Below are positions 1-5,704 of a DNA stretch of 41,227 bases, piece by piece. The notes below the pieces were generated by a model. It ran no database searches, was not told where the DNA came from, and saw only the letters and a program-made list of their open reading frames with translations. A program made the translations under genes and the position numbers. Within the stretch, counting starts at the first letter, position 1. Each line of letters begins with the position of its first letter. This DNA is from a virus, in IMG/VR virus record IMGVR_UViG_3300047494_000137, positions 1-41,227 of that record; one strand, given 5' to 3'.

Positions 1-106
1 TTATTATGCTGTTAATGTTGCTGTTTCTGCTGCATTAGATAAGTTAGAAATACAAAATAAACAAATTGATTTGATGATCGATATTTTAAAGAAAGATATA
101 AAATGA
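1..106 (+). CDS. C-terminal fragment of an Imm-5-like paralogue (cut by window start)
   Basis: An open frame enters from the left edge (codons start at base 2) and ends with TGA at 104-106. Its last 34 residues are Ala/Val-rich and then read LEIQNKQIDLMIDILKKDIK. This is nearly the same as the C-terminus of the complete gene at 1138-1665 (LKIQNKQIDLIIDILKTK), and the DNA is also similar, so the two are recent paralogues. The stop overlaps the ATG of the next gene (ATGA), which implies translational coupling. It is truncated only by the window edge. Function is inferred only from the full copy. Confidence 0.7.
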   Translation, partial: YYAVNVAVSAALDKLEIQNKQIDLMIDILKKDIK

Positions 107-333
107 AAAAAATCGTTGATGATTGGTATAGCTTAAAAGAAGTAGCTGCTTTGTTAGGTATTACAGTTAACACGTTACATCGTAAATTAGCTATACTTAA
201 ATATAAAAAACCAGATGATAAAGATATTCCTATTAATGATAATGAAAAATATCGGTTGCCGGGAGATCGTAGAATATGGAAAAAAAGCACAATTGATAAT
301 TATTTAAAGAAGGAATTAAAAAATGATAACTAA
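103..333 (+). CDS. Small HTH (HTH_17/AlpA-like) DNA-binding protein
   Basis: A 76-aa basic protein. Residues 9-35 (YSLKEVAALLGITVNTLHRK) form a helix-turn-helix of the MerR/AlpA/excisionase type, and the C-terminal RRIWKKSTIDNYLKK matches the wing plus final helix of helix-turn-helix domain 17 proteins. It probably acts as a transcription regulator or excisionase. The start overlaps the stop of the preceding gene (ATGA) and the end overlaps the next gene by 11 nt, so it sits inside an operon. Its target is unknown. The HTH assignment is good; the specific role is not known. Confidence 0.7.
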   Translation: MKKIVDDWYSLKEVAALLGITVNTLHRKLAILKYKKPDDKDIPINDNEKYRLPGDRRIWKKSTIDNYLKKELKNDN

Positions 334-709
334 ACAAGAATTACAAGAATTATTGGACAATGTTGATGAAAATAAATTAAATTCAACTAAAATGGGATCA
401 ATTATGATTAACTGTGCTTGTACTGCTGAAGGTATAAAAAGTATTTTACACTATTGTCAAAGAGAGCTAACTTTACATGATGAATTAACAAAAATGGGTT
501 ATGGACTCTATAGCGTAATTGATAATTATTATTATAATGAAAAAAATAAAAATACCGTACATATTTATGTAGATAAGATAAGTTTCTATAAAAGTATATA
601 TAGAACACCAAGCAGTGATCTTTTTTATGAAAAATATACTAATAAGCAAATAATTACGTGGATTAAAAATATGGAAAATTTAGTTAATATGGAGAGTAAA
701 AATGGCTGA
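323..709 (+). CDS. Hypothetical protein, 128 aa
   Basis: I do not recognise this protein. It is soluble, with a helical N-terminal third (residues 1-50, containing two cysteines in NCACTAEG) and a Tyr/Asn/Lys-rich middle (YYYNEKNKN). The start has a clear ribosome site (GAAGGA about 8 nt upstream) and overlaps the preceding gene by 11 nt, while the end overlaps the next start by 8 nt. The tight packing supports a real gene in the accessory operon. No signal peptide or membrane segment is visible. Confidence 0.6.
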   Translation: MITKQELQELLDNVDENKLNSTKMGSIMINCACTAEGIKSILHYCQRELTLHDELTKMGYGLYSVIDNYYYNEKNKNTVHIYVDKISFYKSIYRTPSSDLFYEKYTNKQIITWIKNMENLVNMESKNG

Positions 710-992
710 TCAACCTAAAAGAAGACTCAATATGAGTATTAAAAAAGGAGCTGGTTATATTAATATTGGCAGCGTTGCTACTTGGGATGATGTAAAATAT
801 CGATGGTCAATTAAAATTGATAGTTTACGGGAATTATTAACATTATTTGATGCTGGTCACATTGAAGCTAAAAATGGTTATCTAGGTGGTAATTGTAGTG
901 AATTTGGTCAAGTTAAATCTGTGCAAATGGAATTACCAAATATATCAAAAACAAATAAAAATAATGTTAATTCTGATAATATACCATTTTAA
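702..992 (+). CDS. Hypothetical protein with SSB-like C-terminal tip
   Basis: A 96-aa protein. Residues 12-75 look like a small beta-rich domain (repeated G/I/V with WDDVKYRWSIKI). The last 20 residues are Asn/Ser/Lys-rich and disordered, and end in NSDNIPF. This resembles the DDDIPF tip with which bacterial single-stranded DNA-binding proteins recruit repair and replication partners. GGAG lies 7 nt before the ATG. It could be a phage ssDNA-binding protein or a decoy for SSB-interacting proteins; the body does not clearly match an OB fold by eye, so the function is open. Confidence 0.6.
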   Translation: MADQPKRRLNMSIKKGAGYINIGSVATWDDVKYRWSIKIDSLRELLTLFDAGHIEAKNGYLGGNCSEFGQVKSVQMELPNISKTNKNNVNSDNIPF

Positions 993-1015
993 ATAATTTT
1001 TAAGGAGTATAGACC

Positions 1016-1135
1016 ATGGATAAGTTAGACTGTTGGATGTTATGGGCATTGTTAGGAATATCAGGCGCATTATATGTATGGTTCAATTTTAAACGATGGT
1101 CTGCTCAAAAAAGATTAAATAATTTAAAGGATTAA
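1016..1135 (+). CDS. 39-aa single-pass membrane protein
   Basis: A small ORF begins with ATG at 1016 behind a strong site (AAGGAG, about 9 nt upstream). The product is MDKLDCWMLWALLGISGALY, continuing VWFNFKRW and then a basic tail. Residues 7-25 form one transmembrane helix, followed by a positively charged tail that would stay in the cytoplasm. It ends 2 nt before the next start. Size and place among lysis and accessory genes fit a small holin, antiholin or exclusion peptide, but nothing decides between these. Confidence 0.6.
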   Translation: MDKLDCWMLWALLGISGALYVWFNFKRWSAQKRLNNLKD

Positions 1136-1137
1136 AT

Positions 1138-1665
1138 ATGAATAAATTAGTAACATATAATGAAATCATGAAGGAATTCCCATGTTATGATCCCATAGAA
1201 ATAGGAATGCCAATAGATTATGAAGACACAATACTTAACTTTATTAATGAATATAGACATAAAGTTAAAAAACTAAATGATATATTCTGGGTAATTGGAG
1301 ATCTTGATTTGCTTACTAAAGAACAGTATCAATGGTTTGCATTAGGATCTGCTAAAATGATACAACACCTTATAAAAGATGAAAGTAGTATTAAAGCTTT
1401 GAAAATTGTAGAATCTTACTTAAATGGTAATGCAACAAAAAAAGAGTTAGAAATATTTTATGATAATGCTTATGCTATTTATATTGCTAGTGACGTTAAT
1501 GATAATAACTTTCCTGGTACTGTTTTTGCTGCTGTTTCTGCTGCTTTTAATGCTAATATTCTTGATTATAATTTTCTTTATGTTGCTTCTGCTTCTGCTA
1601 ATGCTAAATTAAAGATACAAAACAAACAAATTGATTTGATTATTGATATTTTGAAAACTAAATAA
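1138..1665 (+). CDS. Phage Imm-5-like putative immunity protein
   Basis: A 175-aa helical protein. Residues 65-105 (KMIQHLIKDESSIKALKIVE, then SYLNGNATKKEL) followed by an Ala-rich helical stretch (DNAYAIYIASD... VFAAVSAAFNANI) recall a common phage family annotated as putative immunity protein (Imm-5). In that family a segment of the type RKALEAAERYLxGxxTxEEL precedes strings of AYAAADAA. The ending matches the truncated gene at 1-106. It lies 2 nt after the 39-aa membrane gene. The family's role is poorly established (immunity or exclusion). The resemblance is by eye and moderately sure. Confidence 0.6.
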   Translation: MNKLVTYNEIMKEFPCYDPIEIGMPIDYEDTILNFINEYRHKVKKLNDIFWVIGDLDLLTKEQYQWFALGSAKMIQHLIKDESSIKALKIVESYLNGNATKKELEIFYDNAYAIYIASDVNDNNFPGTVFAAVSAAFNANILDYNFLYVASASANAKLKIQNKQIDLIIDILKTK

Positions 1666-1686
1666 TTATTTTTTAAGGGGATAAAA

Positions 1687-2016
1687 ATGATATTAGAACT
1701 ATTAAAATTAATTACAATTACTTTATTAATGGGAATTTTAACTACTGGATGTATGGGAGATAACATCAGTAGTAGCATTGATAAAAATAATCAGCAATTA
1801 GAGAATCTACAAAAAACTATTGATAAATTTAGTGAAGGCTTAGATAAACTTGATACATTTAATTTAGGAAATGATATAACTAAATTAACTATAGAACTTA
1901 AAGAAATTGCAGACACTATTAAACAATTAACGCCAAAACAGCAGCAAATATATTTAAATAATATGGAACCTAAAATTAGAAAATTAATTAAAAAGGAAAT
2001 AGAATATGCCAATTAA
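1687..2016 (+). CDS. Small lipoprotein, possible o-spanin
   Basis: A 109-aa protein with an N-terminal hydrophobic helix ending in a lipobox-like GILTTGC (Cys22). The rest is a long coiled coil (residues 30-105, heptad-like L/I spacing). AAGGGG precedes the ATG. It overlaps the start of the Rz-like gene by 11 nt. An outer-membrane lipoprotein beside an Rz-like protein suggests the outer half of a two-component spanin. However, o-spanins are usually shorter, Pro-rich and placed inside or after Rz, and the lipobox is imperfect at -3 (Thr). A plain lipoprotein moron is the alternative. Confidence 0.55.
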   Translation: MILELLKLITITLLMGILTTGCMGDNISSSIDKNNQQLENLQKTIDKFSEGLDKLDTFNLGNDITKLTIELKEIADTIKQLTPKQQQIYLNNMEPKIRKLIKKEIEYAN

Positions 2017-2512
2017 ATTATTAATTATTATTGGAAGTATATTAGCATCATTAGCTATAATATATAATATTGGATATCATTCAGGCAAAAACGATATGCA
2101 AAATGTATATTTAAAACAATTATCTGGAATTTCCGGACAGTTGAAACAACAAGAATTAGCTACTCAAGATGCTAATATGAAACTTGCTGAAGCGTTAAAT
2201 AAAAAACAAATAGTTACTGAGATTAAATATAAAACTCTTTATAAAGATAGGATACAATATGTTAAAGAAAACCCTGACATTAATGTTAATGTCTCTACTT
2301 GGTGGGTGCTCTACCTCAATGCAGCCTTTGGTAACACCGATATGCCAGATGCCGGATATACCGACAGAGTTATTGCAGCCAACCCCACCATTGCAATTGA
2401 TAGAATTGCCGACCAAGTAATTTTTAATACACAACTATATTATGATTGCAAAAATAAGCTTGATGCATGGCAAAAATGGTATTTAATAAATTATGAATTA
2501 AGGAAAAAATAA
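2006..2512 (+). CDS. Rz-like i-spanin (lysis)
   Basis: A 168-aa protein with an N-terminal membrane anchor (residues 4-22), a coiled-coil periplasmic region (28-75, KQQELATQDANMKLAEALNK) and a conserved-looking C-terminal domain (STWWVLYLNAAFGN ... YYDCKNKLDAWQKW). This is the usual architecture of inner-membrane spanins. These span the periplasm, contact an outer-membrane lipoprotein and fuse the membranes after the lysozyme has degraded the wall. It overlaps the lipoprotein gene upstream, its probable partner. Bases 2281-2420 are GC-richer than their neighbours, hinting that the C-terminal domain was exchanged. Confidence 0.65.
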   Translation: MPIKLLIIIGSILASLAIIYNIGYHSGKNDMQNVYLKQLSGISGQLKQQELATQDANMKLAEALNKKQIVTEIKYKTLYKDRIQYVKENPDINVNVSTWWVLYLNAAFGNTDMPDAGYTDRVIAANPTIAIDRIADQVIFNTQLYYDCKNKLDAWQKWYLINYELRKK

Positions 2513-2589
2513 TGATAATTAAATTTTTTAAATGGTTATTTTATTACTGTAAACATGAATATGTCGGAAAAGATTCCTTTGATAAATAA
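2512..2589 (+). CDS. 25-aa peptide with CKHEY motif (possible remnant)
   Basis: A tiny ORF whose ATG overlaps the stop of the Rz-like gene (TAATG). The product starts MIIKFFKWLFYYCKHEYVG. Short phage proteins of the pattern KWLFCKHEW are common, so this may be a real small gene or the start of a longer one broken by a frameshift, since another frame opens at 2555. Without comparison to relatives this cannot be settled. Confidence 0.3.
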   Translation: MIIKFFKWLFYYCKHEYVGKDSFDK

Positions 2590-2716
2590 ATTTAATGAAT
2601 ATATAAATATTAGCGCTAAGGAATTATTGGTATGTAATGATTATAAAACATTTTGGCATAATAAAGTTACTGAATTATATAATTTAATTTATGGGAATAA
2701 AGGAATAATCAAATGA
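2555..2716 (+). CDS. Hypothetical 53-aa protein
   Basis: A small ORF in a different frame from the preceding peptide, overlapping it by 35 nt. It ends in ATGA overlapping the next gene, which supports translation. The product (MNMSEKIPLINKFNEYINIS...) is soluble and helical and is not recognised. No good ribosome site precedes the ATG, so it may be coupled to the upstream peptide or be its frameshifted continuation. Confidence 0.4.
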   Translation: MNMSEKIPLINKFNEYINISAKELLVCNDYKTFWHNKVTELYNLIYGNKGIIK

Positions 2717-3006
2717 AACATAATACATTTGGCTGGGATATAGCCTCTAAATATTTAAAAAGAGGTAAACATATATATAATGATGATAAAGAAATATATA
2801 TGTTATCTAACGGTAAATTAAGATATTTTGAAAAAGACAAAATAAGGATGATAACTATTAATCAATGGGGAAGGGGTGTATGTAAATATGATTATATATT
2901 TGGAGCACCACCAAAATTTATTAGTGAAGATAGTTATTATGGACATGATTTTATATTAACTAAAGAAGATTTATTATCAACTAATTATCATTATATTGAA
3001 GGATAA
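2713..3006 (+). CDS. Tad2/DUF2829-like protein (candidate anti-Thoeris)
   Basis: A 97-aa protein. The N-terminus (FGWDIASKYLKRGKHIYNDD) followed by a short beta region, and the C-terminus (DFILTKEDLLSTNYHYIEG), recall the DUF2829 family. In that family FGxALxxLKxGKKVxRxGW opens the domain and TxxDLLAxDW closes it. Some DUF2829 members are Tad2 proteins, which sequester the cyclic ADP-ribose signal of the Thoeris defence system. The diagnostic W after the GK motif is absent here (YNDD instead), so the match is divergent. It sits between two other accessory genes, as anti-defence genes often do. Confidence 0.45.
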   Translation: MKHNTFGWDIASKYLKRGKHIYNDDKEIYMLSNGKLRYFEKDKIRMITINQWGRGVCKYDYIFGAPPKFISEDSYYGHDFILTKEDLLSTNYHYIEG

Positions 3007-3010
3007 GCAA

Positions 3011-3376
3011 ATGAATTATTATGAATCTGGACAACAAAAATTATTATTTCAATGGGCTAAATTACAAGAAAAAAAATATCCTGAATTATATTGGCTTAAT
3101 AGTAGTGGGAATGGTCAACACATTGCTAATGTAGCATCACGTAATTTGGCCACCGCATTGGGTCGCAAACGAGGTTATCCTGATATTAATTTGCCTGTCC
3201 CTAATAAAACTTATATTGGGTTATATATTGAAATGAAAATTAAGCCTAAAAAGCCTACTACAGAACAAATTAAATGGCTTGAAGGATTGAAACAACTAAG
3301 ACATTATACATGCGTTTGTTATTCATATGAAGAAGCAAAAAATGTTATAATGGCGTATATTTTAAATAAGGAATAA
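3011..3376 (+). CDS. VRR-NUC domain nuclease
   Basis: A 121-aa protein spanning a complete small VRR-NUC domain. The motifs in order are ATALGRKRGYPDINLPV with the G-x-PD signature, YIGLYIEMK supplying the E-x-K of the PD-(D/E)xK nuclease core, TTEQIKWLEGL with the conserved Q and W/L, and YTCVCYSYEEA at the C-terminal strand-helix. Stand-alone phage VRR-NUC proteins are proposed structure-specific nucleases such as junction resolvases. ATG 3011 is preferred over an upstream TTG at 2996 because AAGGAT lies 7 nt before it. Overlap with the Tad2-like gene disappears with this start. Confidence 0.85.
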   Translation: MNYYESGQQKLLFQWAKLQEKKYPELYWLNSSGNGQHIANVASRNLATALGRKRGYPDINLPVPNKTYIGLYIEMKIKPKKPTTEQIKWLEGLKQLRHYTCVCYSYEEAKNVIMAYILNKE

Positions 3377-3377
3377 A

Positions 3378-3866
3378 ATGAATAAAAATAATGCTTTAAT
3401 AGATGCAATAAAACATGATAAATCAATTGTGTTTATAAAATCTCTTATTGATTCAGGAATTAATATTGATGAATATGGAGATGCGAAAATAACAGCATTG
3501 ATGTGGGCTGTTATGAATAAAAATATTCCTGTAATTCAATTGCTTATGGATAAAAATGCTAATGTAAATCTTCAAGATTTCCGCGGTGTAACTGCACTAA
3601 TGGAATCAATAGATCATAATAATAACGAGATATTTTTGTTATTAATTAATCCAAATGTAGACTTAACAATTGCAGACCAATATGGATATACGCTTGTGCA
3701 TTGGGCTATATTACATAATGCTATTAATATTTTACAAGAATTAATTAATAGAAAAGCTAATTTAATAATTAAAAATATTGAGGGTTATACTCCTTTAATG
3801 TTTGCTAAAGCATATGAAAGAACAGATTGTATTAAATTATTAGAAAATTCAGGAGTTACAGAATGA
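3378..3866 (+). CDS. Ankyrin-repeat protein
   Basis: A 162-aa protein made almost entirely of four to five ankyrin repeats. Examples are ITALMWAVMNKNIPVIQLLM, GVTALMESIDHNNNEIFLLL, GYTLVHWAILHNAINILQEL and GYTPLMFAKAYERTDCIKLL, each preceded by the N-V-N-L-Q-D/D-Q-Y type hairpin. There is no signal peptide or added domain. Ankyrin proteins bind other proteins; in phages they may be host-interaction or effector-type cargo. AAGGAA precedes the ATG, and the end overlaps the lysozyme start (ATGA), so it is expressed with lysis genes. Confidence 0.85.
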   Translation: MNKNNALIDAIKHDKSIVFIKSLIDSGINIDEYGDAKITALMWAVMNKNIPVIQLLMDKNANVNLQDFRGVTALMESIDHNNNEIFLLLINPNVDLTIADQYGYTLVHWAILHNAINILQELINRKANLIIKNIEGYTPLMFAKAYERTDCIKLLENSGVTE

Positions 3867-4306
3867 TTAATAAATTAGATCAAAATGGAATTGACTTTTT
3901 ATGTCAAGAAGAAGGTTTTAGAAGTAAACCTTATTTATGCCCAGCCAATAGATGGACAATCGGTATAGGTACGACGATTTTACCTGATGGTATTCACGTA
4001 AATTCCAATACTCCAGCAGTTACAAAAGAAATTGCATTGCAATATGTTAATGATTATTTAGAGCAAATATATAAATGGTTATATAATAATCTCACATGGC
4101 AACCAAATCAAAATCAATTTAATGCATTATGTAGTTTTTTGTATAATTTAGGAATAGGAAATCATTTAAATGCATGTCCACATACTAAACAAGCTATTAT
4201 TAATGGAGATATACCAAATATCATAACAGGCATTATGTCAGTAAACAATAATGGTTTATTAACAAATAGAAGGAAACAAGAAATTGCAATGTTCAATAGC
4301 ATTTAA
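3863..4306 (+). CDS. Endolysin, GH24 phage lysozyme
   Basis: A 147-aa T4/P22-type lysozyme that would cleave the glycan strands of peptidoglycan. Residues 12-38 carry the active-site region: Glu17 (QEEGF), Cys26 at the T4 Asp20 position (PYLCPANRW) and Thr32 (WTIGIG). The E-x8-C-x5-T spacing is a common natural variant. NQFNALCSFLYNLGIG (about 98-113) and the NRRKQEIAMF ending are further family marks. There is no signal or SAR helix, so release needs a holin. AGGAG precedes the ATG. It is the last gene of the plus-strand operon, before the terminator at 4327. Confidence 0.92.
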   Translation: MINKLDQNGIDFLCQEEGFRSKPYLCPANRWTIGIGTTILPDGIHVNSNTPAVTKEIALQYVNDYLEQIYKWLYNNLTWQPNQNQFNALCSFLYNLGIGNHLNACPHTKQAIINGDIPNIITGIMSVNNNGLLTNRRKQEIAMFNSI

Positions 4307-4326
4307 AATAACTTAATCAATTTTAT

Positions 4327-4372
4327 AAGCTTAAACTTGATTAAGAATTATTATAATCAAGTTTATTAGCTT
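4327..4372. terminator. Shared hairpin terminator of two converging operons
   Basis: A perfect 12-bp stem (TAAACTTGATTA at 4332-4343, TAATCAAGTTTA at 4354-4365) encloses a 10-nt loop. The stem is extended by imperfect AAGCT/TTAGCTT flanks. It lies between the lysozyme (plus) and holin-like gene (minus), which converge here. The stem is AT-rich and without a long T-run, so it may be a weak or factor-assisted bidirectional terminator. Confidence 0.7.
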
Positions 4373-4385
4373 AAATTAACATAAA

Positions 4386-4622
4386 CTATTTTTTTTCTTT
4401 TATCCATGCCAGTATAAAACTAATTATAACTGGCAATGAAGTTATTAATAAATCAGTTGTTCTTGAATTATCAAGGCAATTATGTATTAAAATATAAATA
4501 TCATTTTTAAACATAAAACCAAATATCAATAATCCAATAGCTATCCAAGTTGAGCGTTCATGAATACCATTGTTTAAAAAAGTATTTGGAGTATGGAAAA
4601 AATCTTTTATTTTTTGAAACAT
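4386..4622 (-). CDS. Holin-like two-helix membrane protein
   Basis: A 78-aa protein with two predicted membrane helices (about 25-48, TWIAIGLLIFGFMF..., and 56-74, DLLITSLPVIISFILAWI), a short loop and a Lys-rich C-terminus (KEKK). This is the topology of class II holins. A perfect AGGAGG stands 5 nt before the ATG. It is the last gene of the minus-strand late operon, which suits lysis timing. The partner lysozyme lies on the opposite strand just across the shared terminator. Holin function is inferred from topology and place only. Confidence 0.55.
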   Translation of the reverse strand: MFQKIKDFFHTPNTFLNNGIHERSTWIAIGLLIFGFMFKNDIYILIHNCLDNSRTTDLLITSLPVIISFILAWIKEKK

Positions 4623-4635
4623 AATTGCCTCCTAA

Positions 4636-5082
4636 CTATTTATTGGCAGCAATGCAATTCATATTAAAATTAAATGTTTTAATACCAAATACATCACCAA
4701 ATAAGCACAATTTTACAATGAAAAAGTAATAACTAGCAATAGATAAATCTAATATGGTATAACCAAAATTAGCAGAAGTTGGCTCATTAACAAATATATT
4801 AATCATTAATATTACAAAATATGAATTTAATAATAATAATAAACTTGTTGCAGCAAAAAATAACTTAGATTTTTGTGGAACTAAAGCTATTAAAAAATAA
4901 GCCATATAACATAAAGAAATTAAAGCAACTGAATTACCCAACCAATTGTGCACCCAATCGATACTAGTTGATGAACCTTGTGAAAGTAAAATCCATCTTA
5001 GTATACCATACCAACACATTAACAACATTGTAGAAGTTTTTAAATAATTATTCATTAGCATGTTTAGAAGCCTTTTTAACAT
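4636..5082 (-). CDS. Four-helix membrane protein, unknown role
   Basis: A 148-aa hydrophobic protein with about four membrane helices (near 17-33, 47-68, 74-98 and 108-128). I do not recognise the family. The ATG at 5082 has AAGG 7 nt upstream; internal ATGs at 5061 and 5055 are alternatives that would reduce the 35-nt overlap with the preceding gene. It sits between two other small membrane proteins at the end of the late operon. The cluster could supply holin/antiholin or superinfection-exclusion functions, but no motif decides. Confidence 0.6.
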   Translation of the reverse strand: MLKRLLNMLMNNYLKTSTMLLMCWYGILRWILLSQGSSTSIDWVHNWLGNSVALISLCYMAYFLIALVPQKSKLFFAATSLLLLLNSYFVILMINIFVNEPTSANFGYTILDLSIASYYFFIVKLCLFGDVFGIKTFNFNMNCIAANK

Positions 5083-5254
5083 TATATTGCCTTTTCAAAT
5101 TAAGAGTGAACAGTTTATTTTTAAGATCTACCACTATCTCTCTTGTAATCAATACAAGCAAGATAATCGGTATTATAACTAAAAATAACAAGTGATAGGC
5201 GACATAATTTAATTTATTTAATATTATCGTTAAAATACTATTATCATATTGCAT
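5048..5254 (-). CDS. Single-pass membrane protein, 68 aa
   Basis: A 68-aa protein with one long membrane helix (about 18-38, YHLLFLVIIPIILLVLI) followed by a basic cytoplasmic-type tail (NLKRQYNVKKASKHANE). The family is unrecognised. The gene directly follows the 139-aa structural gene and overlaps the next membrane gene. Its ribosome site is weak (TTGGAT), so it may depend on coupling. It could be a holin or antiholin subunit. Confidence 0.5.
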   Translation of the reverse strand: MQYDNSILTIILNKLNYVAYHLLFLVIIPIILLVLITREIVVDLKNKLFTLNLKRQYNVKKASKHANE

Positions 5255-5269
5255 AATTTATCCAAAATA

Positions 5270-5689
5270 TCAATAAGTTACTACTATATATCCACCAGCT
5301 GTCCAACCACCTGTAGGAATAGATTTAACTTTAAACTGAGTTAATATACCCCATGCAGGACCAGCAGCTGAAGGAATTTGACTTTGAAATGTACCATCGT
5401 TCATTGCATAAATGCTAGACCCTACAAGTGGATAAGCGCCACTTTCATTTGCTTTAGCTAAATAAATAGCTGTATCACCATTGTAAACTACATATAAAGT
5501 AGTCCCAGCAGTCGCAGTTACAGGCAAAGTAGGTAATACAATTAAATTTAATAAACTTATTTGCACTACACCTGCAAAAAACACAGACATATTATTTGTT
5601 TGAATAAATTTATTACTTTGTCCAGAAACAAAAAAAGCTGCATTACCAACTTTCATTGAATAATCTGATGTACCAGTTAAATAAGCCAT
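5270..5689 (-). CDS. Virion/fibre-associated protein, unknown
   Basis: A 139-aa beta-rich protein with Gly/Ala/Thr-rich composition like that of the neighbouring fibre genes. Features such as GTTLYVVYNGDTAIYLAK and GGWTAGGYIVVTY suggest a small beta-sandwich. It starts 15 nt after the stop of the giant fibre gene, with a good site (AAGGAG). Likely a fibre-tip or accessory adhesin subunit, or a fibre chaperone. I do not recognise a named family. Confidence 0.6.
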   Translation of the reverse strand: MAYLTGTSDYSMKVGNAAFFVSGQSNKFIQTNNMSVFFAGVVQISLLNLIVLPTLPVTATAGTTLYVVYNGDTAIYLAKANESGAYPLVGSSIYAMNDGTFQSQIPSAAGPAWGILTQFKVKSIPTGGWTAGGYIVVTY

Positions 5690-5704
5690 AATAACTCCTT
5701 TATA

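Noticed and set aside
12-2434. Minus-strand ORFs across the left operon (12-290, 408-611, 1578-1778, 1791-2012, 2195-2434)
   Set aside because: All are shadows of closely packed plus-strand genes and have no ribosome site or family resemblance.
2996-3010. TTG start extending the VRR-NUC protein by five residues
   Set aside because: The ATG at 3011 has a well-placed AAGGAT site, whereas the TTG has none.
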